Assembly (NCBI GenBank): GCA_024233835.1
Contig: JACKPC010000003.1
Span: 1 to 27,500 of the forward strand
Direction of reading: 5' to 3'
From: Leptospiraceae bacterium
GTDB lineage: Bacteria; Spirochaetota; Leptospiria; Leptospirales; Leptospiraceae
DNA: 27,500 nt
The position numbers and the translations under genes were made by a program. A model generated the notes under the pieces. It was not told where the DNA came from. It worked only from the letters and a program-made list of their open reading frames with translations, and searched no databases. Every line of letters begins with the position of its first letter. The first letter of the stretch is position 1. This document shows, piece by piece, positions 13,521 through 22,280 of the stretch.

Positions 13521-14420
13521 TTAAAATATCGGACCGAGAAGTTTCACATCCTTTTCCTTCACATTAATGAGCACTCTATAGTTTTCCCCTCTGTAATACC
13601 GAAATAGGTCATGTATGGTAATCACGGTTCGATACCGTAAAACCACGGGAAACTCCATTTCCGCTACGATTCTTTGCAGGAGATATTTCTGTTCTCCTTT
13701 TAATTTTCGAACAGCTCTCAAATCGAATTGGTAGAGCTGGTCTACATCCGGTTGCTTGCTTTTTTTCCACATGTAAAGGCCACCCCGCATTTCTTTCAAG
13801 TTTTTGCCCTGAGGAGGAGCTTCTAAAACATAGGAATCGGAATCAAAGAAGAATTCAAATGGAATATAGCGTCCATAGATGTGCTTTTCCATGCTTTTAT
13901 AGGAACTTACCCGATAGGAACGCAGAATAAGTAAGAATAAGAGAAAGCCAAAGAAAACGATGGAAGCGAGTTTTTTCTTCCGAATAAAATAAATTCCAAA
14001 GCAGGAAAGAAAAATGAGCGGATTCTGTGTCTTGAGGAGGGAAAAGGAATTCATTTCCCCCCAGGGAAAGTGAAAGGTTTCGAGGCCAAAAAAACTAAAA
14101 AAAAGAAAAATGGAAGCAAAAGGCAGGATACTTAAAGGTATCATTTTTTTAACTCTCATATAGAGAGTTAGGTTAAAAAGAAAACTAAAGAAAAGAAGTC
14201 CGAGAAGTGAAGTGCTGAAAATGAATTCTCGAAAAGCTTCTATTTTCCCGGCAGCTCTCTGTGTGTAAGAAAACAGGTAAAAGAGGAGGGAGAAAATAAA
14301 GCTTATCCCGAAATCCTGTATCCTGTTCCGAATGGATTCATTTCTTTCGGGAAAAAAACTCCAGAGGAGAGCTGTGAAGGAAGCAAGGTTTAGAGTAAAA
14401 TAAATCGATTCGCTGAGCAT
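13521..14420 (-). CDS. hypothetical multi-pass membrane protein
   Basis: 299 residues. The N-terminal ~175 residues contain about six hydrophobic helices ('IYFTLNLASFTALLWSFF', 'FGISFIFSLLFYLFS', 'STSLLGLLFFSFLFNLTLYM', 'IPLSILPFASIFLFFSFFG', 'NPLIFLSCFGIYFI', 'LASIVFFGFLLFLLIL'). The C-terminal ~110 residues are charged and soluble ('DQLYQFDLRAVRKLKGEQKYLLQRIVAEMEF'). I recognise no family; it looks like a lineage-specific spirochaete protein. The stop abuts the 3' end of the convergent tRNA gene. It is divergent from the nuclease gene at 14516 across 95 bp. Confidence 0.65.
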   Translation of the reverse strand: MLSESIYFTLNLASFTALLWSFFPERNESIRNRIQDFGISFIFSLLFYLFSYTQRAAGKIEAFREFIFSTSLLGLLFFSFLFNLTLYMRVKKMIPLSILPFASIFLFFSFFGLETFHFPWGEMNSFSLLKTQNPLIFLSCFGIYFIRKKKLASIVFFGFLLFLLILRSYRVSSYKSMEKHIYGRYIPFEFFFDSDSYVLEAPPQGKNLKEMRGGLYMWKKSKQPDVDQLYQFDLRAVRKLKGEQKYLLQRIVAEMEFPVVLRYRTVITIHDLFRYYRGENYRVLINVKEKDVKLLGPIF

Positions 14421-14515
14421 ACTTTAAAACACTTTTTACCAAAATAATTTTATAGACCTGATAAACCATAATATTTTAGTTTTAAAAAAACTCCCTTTGT
14501 GACAAGATACATATT

Positions 14516-15091
14516 ATGGATCTGATTGAAGTAAAAATTTCTGATATAACCCTTACCAATGTGGGCTTCGCTGTCTTTTTAAAGCCTAGGGAAGCAACAG
14601 ATTCCAGAGTGGTTCCAATATTTATAGGCCCCCTAGAAACCCACGCCATTACCAGTGTCCTGGATGGAATTACCCCTCCAAGGCCAATGACTCACGACCT
14701 TATGATGTTGATACTGCCCAATTTAGGCGGTCAGATTATTAAAGTAACAATTGATGACATTGTAGATAATACCTTCTATGCTAAACTTTCTCTTCGTCGG
14801 GATGAAGAAATTTTCATGATCGATGCCAGACCTTCTGATTCTATAGCTCTCGCTTTGCGTGCCGGTGCTCCTATTTATATTACCAGGAAAATTTTGGAAG
14901 AAGCCGGGGTTATGATGAACGAGGAAGACATAAGCTCCGAAAGTGAATTTCAAGAGGAAGAACCGGTATCTCAGCCCAGAACCCAATTACAGGTTTTAGA
15001 AGATGAGTTACAAAAGGCTGTTCAAAAGGAAGACTATGAAATAGCCGCCCGTCTTCGAGATCAGATTAAAAAAATTGTAGAAAGCTCTTAA
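14516..15091 (+). CDS. bifunctional nuclease-domain (DUF151) protein with C-terminal UVR motif
   Basis: Residues 1-135 form the BFN/DUF151 domain ('VKISDITLTNVGFAVFLKP', 'RVVPIFIGPLETHAI', 'RPMTHDLM', 'IDARPSDSIALALRAGAPIYI'), similar to Thermotoga TM0160 and plant BFN proteins with reported RNase/DNase activity. After an acidic linker, residues ~158-190 match the UvrB/UvrC interaction motif ('LEDELQKAVQKEDYEIAARLRDQIKKI'), a helical hairpin for protein contacts. The combination is widespread in bacteria. The ribosome site is weak. It heads a plus-strand run with a small coiled protein and an MFS transporter. Confidence 0.85.
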   Translation: MDLIEVKISDITLTNVGFAVFLKPREATDSRVVPIFIGPLETHAITSVLDGITPPRPMTHDLMMLILPNLGGQIIKVTIDDIVDNTFYAKLSLRRDEEIFMIDARPSDSIALALRAGAPIYITRKILEEAGVMMNEEDISSESEFQEEEPVSQPRTQLQVLEDELQKAVQKEDYEIAARLRDQIKKIVESS

Positions 15092-15154
15092 TAATCGTAT
15101 ATACAAAATAGGTAAGAATCAAATCATGGAAAAAAAGTTCTCTGGAGTTTTTTC

Positions 15155-15493
15155 GTGGACGATAAGTTTTTCATAGATATTGTCAATACCGGCATCGCAA
15201 TTTTTCGTATCGGAGAAAAAAAGTTTCAGCAAAATATTCAGAAAATTTTAGAAGATACCAATAGCCTGGTAAAAGTAGGAGAAGAGGAACAATCCGGTCA
15301 GGCTATTCAGATTCGAGAGATAACCCAAAAAGCCTTTCGTGATATGCGAAAGCTGGCAGAAAGAACGAATGATAATTATCGTCATTTTTTGTATCGTTCT
15401 GTCACTGCGATTCATGAAGTAAACCTCGGTATCGAAAAAGTTCTCTCCGAGCAGCTTCAATACCTTCAAGAAAACCAGGCCCATAAAGTTTAA
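15155..15493 (+). CDS. small helical protein of unknown function (112 aa)
   Basis: A GTG start at 15155 is preceded by TGGAG. The protein is almost entirely helical and charged ('FQQNIQKILEDTNSLVKVGEEEQ', 'QIREITQKAFRDMRKLAERTNDNYRHFLYRSVTAIHEVNLGIEKVLSEQLQYLQ'). This resembles a coiled-coil or phasin-like scaffold, but no family can be named. It lies 64 bp after the BFN gene and 14 bp before the transporter, so co-transcription is likely. Confidence 0.6.
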   Translation: MDDKFFIDIVNTGIAIFRIGEKKFQQNIQKILEDTNSLVKVGEEEQSGQAIQIREITQKAFRDMRKLAERTNDNYRHFLYRSVTAIHEVNLGIEKVLSEQLQYLQENQAHKV

Positions 15494-15507
15494 ACAGACG
15501 GCTTCCC

Positions 15508-16800
15508 TTGGAAAATAAAAAGACCAGCAGGCTGATTTTATTTCTAACCGTATTTATCGATATGATGGGCTTTTCCATCATATTTCCTCTCTTTCCGAGA
15601 CTCTTAGAACATTATCTGGCAAAAGGAAAGGACTCCTTCCTCGAAAGTATTCTCAATCTTGCAAGGTTTTTAGGAGGGGATGAGAGTAATGCCTATCTCA
15701 TTATTTTATTCGGAGGAATACTCGGAAGCATTTATTCTATCCTGCAATTTTTCTTTTCTCCTATCTGGGGGAAAGTTTCGGATAATATAGGTAGAAAACC
15801 GGTCCTCATAGCCACTTCTCTCGGAAATTTCCTCGGTTATATACTCTGGTTATATTCGGGTTCTTTCACGATCTTTGTTTTATCCAGGGTAATTACAGGA
15901 ATAATGGGGGGGAATATTTCTGTAGCCTCAGCTGCTATGGCAGATAGTACGAATGAGTCCGAGCGTGCAAGAGGAATGGGGATGATAGGTGCCGGTATTG
16001 GTCTCGGTTTTGTATTCGGTCCTCCTTTGAGCGGCTTACTTTCCGGTCTGGACTTGAACCAGTATTTCCCTTTTGGTTTTACCATTTTTTCAGCTTCTAT
16101 TCTTCTGGGTGTATTCATTGCTTTTTTAAACCTGCTCTTAATCTTCTTCTTATTTGAAGAAACTCTTACCGGTCTCGATGTGGCCCCTTCCCGGCATGGT
16201 ACCGGCATTCACCCTGTATTCGGACTCAGCAAGAGTGGAGTAAAAGAACTTCCTTTACTTTCCTTGATTTATTTTCTGTTTACCTTTGCCTTTTCCGGTT
16301 TTGAATTTTGCATCAACTTCTACCTCGATGGTGTGTATCATTTTGACCCGAGACAGATCGGTTATACCTTTGTGTTTATTGGCATTATCATTATCTTCAT
16401 ACAGGGTGGAGTGATTCGACGAATTTCAGGAAAGATATCAGAGAAGTTGATTTCCTTCTTTGGTGCAGCGAATCTATTCCTCGGACTCATCCTCATTGCC
16501 TTTTCCAAAAGTATTCCGATTAGCTTTTTAGCCTTAAGTTTTATTTCCATGGGAAGTGCGTTTTTACATCCGGGTCTGTCTTCACTGGCATCTTTGTTTT
16601 CCTCAAGAGAAGAGCAGGGAAAAAACCTCGGAATCCTGAGAGGATTTGGTGCTCTCGCCAGAGCCTTATCTCCCCTCTGTTTCAGTATTCTCTATTTTCG
16701 ATTACAGCACCAATTAACCTTTATTATATCCGCAGTTATTATCCTCGGAGTGATTTTGTTTATTCGAATATTAGATGACTCTGAATATAATATTCACTAA
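15508..16800 (+). CDS. MFS transporter, DHA1/TetA-like drug exporter
   Basis: 430 residues from a TTG start at 15508 with a poor ribosome site; TTG is used because no better start precedes the first membrane helix ('LILFLTVFIDMMGFSIIFPLFPRLL'). About 12 transmembrane helices are visible. Motif A lies between helices 2 and 3 ('GKVSDNIGRKPVLIATSLG'), and the helix-5 motif-C-like 'GMIGAGIGLGFVFGPPLSG' marks the proton-antiport drug exporters of the tetracycline/multidrug type. The insert 'LAKGKDSFLESILNLARFLGGDESNAY' after helix 1 is longer than usual. The substrate cannot be read from sequence. Confidence 0.88.
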   Translation: MENKKTSRLILFLTVFIDMMGFSIIFPLFPRLLEHYLAKGKDSFLESILNLARFLGGDESNAYLIILFGGILGSIYSILQFFFSPIWGKVSDNIGRKPVLIATSLGNFLGYILWLYSGSFTIFVLSRVITGIMGGNISVASAAMADSTNESERARGMGMIGAGIGLGFVFGPPLSGLLSGLDLNQYFPFGFTIFSASILLGVFIAFLNLLLIFFLFEETLTGLDVAPSRHGTGIHPVFGLSKSGVKELPLLSLIYFLFTFAFSGFEFCINFYLDGVYHFDPRQIGYTFVFIGIIIIFIQGGVIRRISGKISEKLISFFGAANLFLGLILIAFSKSIPISFLALSFISMGSAFLHPGLSSLASLFSSREEQGKNLGILRGFGALARALSPLCFSILYFRLQHQLTFIISAVIILGVILFIRILDDSEYNIH

Positions 16801-16844
16801 GTTTCGTTGACTGAATTCGATATTTCGCTTATATTTCCTCCTGT

Positions 16845-16881
16845 TTTTAGGGAATACGGTATATTCACCCATCCCCTAAAA
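16845..16881. terminator. bidirectional terminator between the MFS gene and dabA
   Basis: TTTTAGGG (16845-16852) pairs with CCCTAAAA (16874-16881) around a 21-base loop between two convergent genes. T-rich sequence follows on the top strand (TTCTTTTAAAT) and A-rich sequence precedes on the other side. Confidence 0.55.
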
Positions 16882-16896
16882 GTTCTTTTAAATACT

Positions 16897-19287
16897 TTAA
16901 ATCTTTATCCAGTCTTCGATTCGCTTGTATTCATAAAGCTTACCCTTAGAATCAAGTGCTGTCAGGCTCAACCACTTATTATCAAATAGTTGTCTTACAT
17001 GCGGATGCTTCTTCAAAACCTCCTCTATCATGTCTATCGGTGCAGCTATAATGGCATTCAAACGTACCGGCTTGTGATATAAAGAGTTTCCATCATGAAC
17101 CGACTGAAAGGGAAGGCCTACTCTTATATCTCCCGAATTTCCAAGCATCACCGCAAATTTTCCAATAAGATTATGAATCGTTTTATTTCCACTACCAAAA
17201 TAGTCATTATTCACACTCGATGCGTAATACTGCATGTTTATCCAACTCGCGACTACCAGAGGTGCGGTCATAATGAGTTCAAGGATCTTTGCATCTTTAT
17301 CTTTCTTATAATTATAGTTATGCAGAAATACCCTTCCCTCAAGATTAGAGTCTTTGCTGATAGCTCTCGGTGCTGCAATAAAAGCAGCGTTTCCGGCAAG
17401 CCCCCACTCCGGTCTTGTTTCCGACCAATCAAAAGCTTTCTTGAATATACTCTTATGAATATCTTTTTCAATACCAAGTTTTCCTGCTCTTTCCAGCCTT
17501 GCTTTATTGCCCGCCTCCTCCAGTAATCTTTTCAGGTCTTCTATCTTCTCGGAGTCTAAAGATTCTATGTCATACAGGACAAATTCATCTGTAGTGGTAT
17601 TATGAAGCCCGGCAACAAAGATAGTGTCTTCCGGGATCTCAATACCTTTCTCCTTTAGAATTTCCCGAACTTTCATATCATTTAAAACACTAACAGCCAC
17701 TCTTGCATTGCTGTCACCGGCATGTCCTCCGCAGGCTCCGCAGTCCAGACCAGAAGCATAAGGATTATTAGAAGATTCAGAACCATGCCCGCAGATGAGA
17801 ACAGTAGGAGCAAAGTTTGTTTGAAGACCCATATTTGTTAAAGCTGATTTGGCAAGATTTACTTTATCTGCAAAAGGGATGCCCAATTTATCTTCGCTTC
17901 TATATTCCGGGTTTGGGAATAAGAAATCCTTCTCTGCTTTTACTTGAGTTTTTTTACCCGCTAGCTTATAAATCAATTTAAACAAATAAAGGATCCCGAA
18001 GGCTTCCACAAAAGAAAAACTTGCAATAGAAAGAGATTTGAACACATTCCAAATTCTCAAGTCCTTGATACTATCTATATATTTTTCAAATTGTTTCTTT
18101 CCTTTTTTTCCCTTACATTCTTCTTTTATATAATAAACCGGGTTTAAAAGTACAGGACATCTTGCTGTATGCTCTTCTGAGTTTACCGGCTGTAAACCTA
18201 TAGGGAATCCAAAAAAACCGGCAAAACCCAGTGTTTCTATCTCCGGGGATAGCGATTCGAGGTTTCTTCTAATAGGTTCAGAACGAACGTCAATACAAAA
18301 CACAGCCTGTAGAGAAGGTCTCTTAGAATCCATAAAGTCCTTCTCTAAAGAAAGCTTTCCGTATATTTTTTTTCTATAAGTTATTTCTAATGCTTTTTGT
18401 AAGGTATATCTTACAAGAAGCTCATTAGAATCTTCCTTTTGAGTCTCAAGCTTTCCGCTTTCTTGAAAAAGAGAATACCAGGATTCCATATCTGATTTTT
18501 CTAAGATAGCTATCTCGTAAGCAAGAAGTATTGCCAGAAAATCGACAAGGTTATTATCTTTTTTTCCCTGCATACTACTTGCTCTGACTTTATACTGTAT
18601 ATATCCACTCCAACCGGGTATCATAAGAAAGAGTCTCTTTAAATATTTTTCCTGAAAAGATTCAGGCACAGCTAATTTATCTAAAGCATATACTATATAG
18701 TCTTTGCTATCTATTGGTCCATCACTGAACGCGGAATAAAGATTACCCAGACCGAGAAGAACAACTCTTTTATCATACTTTGCGATTTCTTTCCATGCCT
18801 GGAATAAACCGAGTTGCTTCCAGGGCATAGTCCATAGTGCCTGACCCTTATCATAATATGCGGATAACCAGTGTGATATTTCTTTTACCATATCCTCTTT
18901 GGTTTCTAAAATATCTGAAACAGAATAGATACCGGATATTTTTTGCTCATCTGAAATATTCTTCTGTAGGGTTTCGTAAACCGATTCGGCACTTATACAA
19001 AAGCCTTCCTCCAAAACAGACTCTATAGCCTTTGAAATACTTCTATCTTCTATGTCTCCTTTTTGATAGGCTTCTTTAAAAAAAGAAATGGAACTGATTA
19101 TATCTTCATGAGCCAGTTCCCGAAAATGCTTACTTGTTTCCCAAAAGGAATTATCCAATTCTCCCAAAAAAGGATTCACAGCCACAAAATTATTTAAAGG
19201 CCATAAAGGAGCCACTATGTTGCTTGCATTCTTAAGAAGCTCATCGATATCTTGCTGTTTTTCTATAACTTCAAGTGTTTTATTCAT
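16897..19287 (-). CDS. dabA: inorganic carbon transporter subunit DabA (DUF2309/UPF0753)
   Basis: DabA is the beta-carbonic-anhydrase-like subunit of the DAB complex, which couples CO2 hydration to a cation gradient and traps bicarbonate in the cytoplasm. The zinc-site residues known from Halothiobacillus DabA (Cys, Asp, His, Cys) are present: 'VFCIDVRSEP' and 'CGHGSESSNNPYASGLDCGACGG', with the characteristic His-to-Cys spacing of 15. In numbering from an upstream ATG at 19293 these are C333, D335, H503 and C518. I prefer the ATG at 19287, because AGGAAGG stands 6 bases before it. Length (~796 aa) is normal. It starts 11 bases after the dabB stop; the two form an operon. Confidence 0.92.
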   Translation of the reverse strand: MNKTLEVIEKQQDIDELLKNASNIVAPLWPLNNFVAVNPFLGELDNSFWETSKHFRELAHEDIISSISFFKEAYQKGDIEDRSISKAIESVLEEGFCISAESVYETLQKNISDEQKISGIYSVSDILETKEDMVKEISHWLSAYYDKGQALWTMPWKQLGLFQAWKEIAKYDKRVVLLGLGNLYSAFSDGPIDSKDYIVYALDKLAVPESFQEKYLKRLFLMIPGWSGYIQYKVRASSMQGKKDNNLVDFLAILLAYEIAILEKSDMESWYSLFQESGKLETQKEDSNELLVRYTLQKALEITYRKKIYGKLSLEKDFMDSKRPSLQAVFCIDVRSEPIRRNLESLSPEIETLGFAGFFGFPIGLQPVNSEEHTARCPVLLNPVYYIKEECKGKKGKKQFEKYIDSIKDLRIWNVFKSLSIASFSFVEAFGILYLFKLIYKLAGKKTQVKAEKDFLFPNPEYRSEDKLGIPFADKVNLAKSALTNMGLQTNFAPTVLICGHGSESSNNPYASGLDCGACGGHAGDSNARVAVSVLNDMKVREILKEKGIEIPEDTIFVAGLHNTTTDEFVLYDIESLDSEKIEDLKRLLEEAGNKARLERAGKLGIEKDIHKSIFKKAFDWSETRPEWGLAGNAAFIAAPRAISKDSNLEGRVFLHNYNYKKDKDAKILELIMTAPLVVASWINMQYYASSVNNDYFGSGNKTIHNLIGKFAVMLGNSGDIRVGLPFQSVHDGNSLYHKPVRLNAIIAAPIDMIEEVLKKHPHVRQLFDNKWLSLTALDSKGKLYEYKRIEDWIKI

Positions 19288-19298
19288 AAACATCCTTC

Positions 19299-20897
19299 CT
19301 ATCTTTTCTCTAATTTTACATCCGGCACAAAAGGTTTTATTAATTTACTAAATACAATATCCATGTAGAATCCATTCCTGGTGTGAATATAGAAACTTCT
19401 TCCAAATCCTGTTTGACTCCAAAATTTCACAGTCAACTGTAAAAGAAATACCAGAGAAAGGAGTATAAGGATAAACATTTGTATCTCATTGGATACTCCA
19501 GCACTCTTTATTCCAACAACAGGTACTACTGTCTCAAAGAAAAGGCAAAGCATGGTATACAGTCCTGTGAAAAGAATCATCGCGAAAATACTATAAAACA
19601 AATTTTTCAAGCTAAACTCCAGAAAAGAAAGTCTCAACTTAAAAAAGAAAATAAGACTCATTATAAAAGTCGGTGCCAGAACCAATAATCCTTTTTTTTC
19701 TAATATATCTATTCCTAATATTATTTTTACGAGAAAGTAAATACCGATAGATAAAAAAACTGATACTCCAATATGAGAAAAACTTAACTTTTCCCAAATT
19801 CCCGGCAAAGGATTCTTGTAATATTCTTTCTGAAGAATAGAGTTTGCACTCAAAAAAGAATAAGCTTTATAAAAAGAATGCCCGATTATATGAACCATAG
19901 CCAGACTATAGGCTCCGAGTCCACATTGAAGAATCATTAAACCCATCTGCGAAATGGTAGAGTATGCCAGACTCTTTTTAATACTGGTTTCGGTTAGCAT
20001 GATTATAGAAGCCACGAAAGCAGTAATCCCTCCAAAGATAACAAGTAGGTTTAAGCCCATAGCTGATAAATTCATCAGAGGTGAAAGTTTAATCAAAAGA
20101 ACCCCTCCTGCATTGATTATACCTGCGTGCATCAAGGCTGATACGGGTGTAGGTGACTCCATAGTATCCGGAAGCCAGGTATGAAATGGTAATTGAGCCG
20201 ATTTGGTTAAAGCACCAAGGGCCAGGAAAAGACCAATCAGTTCGGTATATTCCCGGGTAAAATTCCCGCTTTGAATGATAGAAAAAATCCGGTCTAATTG
20301 AAGGGTTTTAAATTCCATATAGCATAGGATAGTTGCAATTCCTAAAAAGAGGTCTCCCAGTCGGCTGATATAAAATTTTTTCCAGGCAGACAAAGTTCCG
20401 GCGGCCTTCTCCGGATAGAAGGTAAGTAAAGAATGAAGCCCCCAGCTCGACAAAGACCAGGATATAGCAAATACAATTAGATTATCTGAAGATACAAAAG
20501 ATAGGATAGAACCAATACTCACAGCCATCCACTTATAAAAGTACCCCTGCCTTCTCTCTCCGGCAAGGTATCTTTCTGAATACTGCAAGGCAACCAGACC
20601 CAGAAAGGAAATGAGAATACCTAAATATACAGACATGTCTGTGTAAAAGTAGCTAATAGAAAATTGAAACTCCTTCCCTATAGGAATAGAGAAAAGCTCT
20701 AACGGACTACTCCTCAGCTCTCTTATATAAGGAAATAAAGCTAATGTATAAGTAAGTAGAAGCAACCACAAAAGGGCTTTGTAAAGTTTTATCAGCAATT
20801 TCCCGCTTCTATTGGCAATATTTTCCGGTAGAATTCCCAAGAACAGTAATATGCAAGGAACAGACAAGAACACTGTCAAAAAAGATAATTGAAACAT
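19299..20897 (-). CDS. dabB: DabB, NADH-quinone oxidoreductase subunit L-like cation-translocating subunit
   Basis: 532 residues with about 14-16 membrane helices of the proton-conducting Complex I/Mrp antiporter family ('Proton_antipo_M'). Blocks include 'LSSWGLHSLLTFY', 'FLALGALTKSAQLPFHTWLPDTMESPTPVSALMHAGIINAGGVLLIKLSPL' (split here only by citation) and 'SLAYSTISQMGLMILQCGLG'. The Lys in 'GALTKSAQ' and the helix-breaking 'HAGIINAGG' are the conserved translocation features. In DabAB this subunit supplies the ion flow that drives DabA. The start has AGGAGAGGGAGT upstream. The other Complex I subunits are absent, which supports the Dab role over respiration. Confidence 0.9.
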   Translation of the reverse strand: MFQLSFLTVFLSVPCILLFLGILPENIANRSGKLLIKLYKALLWLLLLTYTLALFPYIRELRSSPLELFSIPIGKEFQFSISYFYTDMSVYLGILISFLGLVALQYSERYLAGERRQGYFYKWMAVSIGSILSFVSSDNLIVFAISWSLSSWGLHSLLTFYPEKAAGTLSAWKKFYISRLGDLFLGIATILCYMEFKTLQLDRIFSIIQSGNFTREYTELIGLFLALGALTKSAQLPFHTWLPDTMESPTPVSALMHAGIINAGGVLLIKLSPLMNLSAMGLNLLVIFGGITAFVASIIMLTETSIKKSLAYSTISQMGLMILQCGLGAYSLAMVHIIGHSFYKAYSFLSANSILQKEYYKNPLPGIWEKLSFSHIGVSVFLSIGIYFLVKIILGIDILEKKGLLVLAPTFIMSLIFFFKLRLSFLEFSLKNLFYSIFAMILFTGLYTMLCLFFETVVPVVGIKSAGVSNEIQMFILILLSLVFLLQLTVKFWSQTGFGRSFYIHTRNGFYMDIVFSKLIKPFVPDVKLEKR

Positions 20898-20925
20898 ACT
20901 CCCTCTCCTAATTTATGCAATTCAA

Positions 20926-21006
20926 TTCATGTATTTTTATTCGTCAATAATTTTTCATGCAAATATATTCATTTTTTTTATTTCATGAATTATTTTTCTA
21001 TTGACA
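20926..21006. promoter_or_regulatory. divergent control region with three TTCATG boxes at 28-bp spacing
   Basis: TTCATG occurs at 20926, 20954 and 20982, exactly 28 bases apart, in otherwise AT-rich DNA; the third forms the palindrome TTCATGAA. A TTGACA hexamer at 21001-21006 is a candidate -35 for the regulator/fabI transcript, with only a weak -10 match about 17 bases on. On the minus strand TTGACG (20942-20947) could serve dabB, with the first box in its spacer. The boxes could bind the adjacent winged-helix protein. Confidence 0.4.
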
Positions 21007-21047
21007 GATTTCATTCCGGACATGATTCTGATTCGTAAAGTAAAATT

Positions 21048-21362
21048 ATGAGCAAACAAAAACGACAAGCAAATCCCGAAGAAAAGACAGTCAAACATGA
21101 ATGGACTTTCTTAAGTAACCATACCCATGTTCTCATTTGCCTCTACAGAAACCCCACTGAAAGGATACGGGATCTTTCCGCAAAAGTAGGAATTACAGAA
21201 AGAGCCATCATCGGCATTATCGAAGACTTAGAACAAATCGGCGTAATTCACAAACTCAAGGAAGGTAGAAGGAATAAATATGAGATCAATGAGAGTATTT
21301 ACTTAAGACATCCATTAGAAGAACACAAAACCGTAGGAAATTTATTAAAGTTATTAAAATAG
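21048..21362 (+). CDS. winged-helix transcriptional regulator
   Basis: 104 residues with a single winged helix-turn-helix: 'NHTHVLICLYRNPTERIRDLSAKVGITERAIIGIIEDLEQIGVIHKLKEGRRNKYEINE'. The recognition helix is around 'TERAIIGIIEDLEQ' and the wing around 'KEGRRNKYEI'. It resembles MarR/ArsR-like stand-alone wHTH proteins; no sensor domain is present. It sits 10 bp before fabI, so they are co-transcribed, and it faces dabB across a 150-bp control region. It may control both directions. The ribosome site is weak (AAAG). Confidence 0.75.
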   Translation: MSKQKRQANPEEKTVKHEWTFLSNHTHVLICLYRNPTERIRDLSAKVGITERAIIGIIEDLEQIGVIHKLKEGRRNKYEINESIYLRHPLEEHKTVGNLLKLLK

Positions 21363-21372
21363 AGGAGTTTTT

Positions 21373-22212
21373 ATGAGTCATTCATTAGATGGAAAAACCT
21401 TTTTAATCACAGGAATCATTGATTCCGGCTCTCTGGCTTTACATATCGCCAGACAGATTCAAAAAGAAGGAGGCAAGCTCGTTTGTACCGGTTTAGGGAA
21501 GACCCCTTATCACCAGAATCTTTCCGAAAAAGCAATTTCTTACCTCGATAATACTTACGATAGTTTTACTCAAACTATAAAAAATGAATTAGGTGCTGAT
21601 GTTCTCACCCTACCCCTCGATGTCACATTGGATCAGAGCATAGAAAATCTGGCGAATATTTTAAAGAAAAAAGATATACAACTCAATGGATTCTTACACT
21701 CCATTGCGATGGATAAATCGATTAAATCCGGTATTGTTGTAAAGCCCTTACTGGAAATCAGTAAAGAAGAATTTTTTCAGGCAATGGAAGTCTCAGCTTA
21801 TTCCTTGATTCCCCTGACAAGAGTTTTGCTAACAAGTAATGTCTTACAAAGAAATTCATCTATCCTCGCTCTCAGTTATATAGGTGCTGAAAAAGTCGTC
21901 CAACACCCATACAAGAATATCGGAGTAGCAAAAGCTGCCTTAGAAAGAATCATCCGCGAATTAGCTTTTGAACTCGGCAAATCTCATGCCATCAAAGTCA
22001 ATGGAATTCGTTTTTCTCCTTATACAGGTAGTAAAGCAGGCAGTGCCATACAGGGACTCAAAGAGGCTGTAGAATATTGTGACATTCAAAGTCCCCTCGG
22101 AAACGCAAGACCGGAAGACATGGCCCAGGAAGCAGCTTATCTGTTTCGACCTGATTTAAGAGTTACCGGTGAAATACGTAATGTAGATGGTGGTTACAAC
22201 ATAAGAGCTTAA
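21373..22212 (+). CDS. fabI: enoyl-[acyl-carrier-protein] reductase FabI
   Basis: FabI reduces trans-2-enoyl-ACP with NAD(P)H in the last step of each fatty acid elongation cycle. The 279-residue short-chain dehydrogenase fold shows the N-terminal nucleotide site ('FLITGIIDSGSLALHIARQIQKEG'), 'HSIAMDK' and the FabI-type active site: Tyr169 in 'LSYIGAE', then Tyr180-x6-Lys187 in 'HPYKNIGVAK'. The C-terminus 'RVTGEIRNVDGGYNI' is typical. GAGGAG precedes the ATG. It differs somewhat from classical FabI ('GIIDSGS' in place of 'GVASKLS'), so a divergent FabI-like SDR cannot be ruled out. Confidence 0.85.
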   Translation: MSHSLDGKTFLITGIIDSGSLALHIARQIQKEGGKLVCTGLGKTPYHQNLSEKAISYLDNTYDSFTQTIKNELGADVLTLPLDVTLDQSIENLANILKKKDIQLNGFLHSIAMDKSIKSGIVVKPLLEISKEEFFQAMEVSAYSLIPLTRVLLTSNVLQRNSSILALSYIGAEKVVQHPYKNIGVAKAALERIIRELAFELGKSHAIKVNGIRFSPYTGSKAGSAIQGLKEAVEYCDIQSPLGNARPEDMAQEAAYLFRPDLRVTGEIRNVDGGYNIRA

Positions 22213-22280
22213 ATTTTTGTATATGGAAGAAAGTGATTACCAGTATATTATAATATTGCATTACTAATAGAGGATAAATT

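Noticed and set aside
19299..20897. NuoL of respiratory Complex I
   Set aside because: It stands alone next to a DUF2309 gene with intact zinc ligands and no other nuo genes, the hallmark of DabAB.
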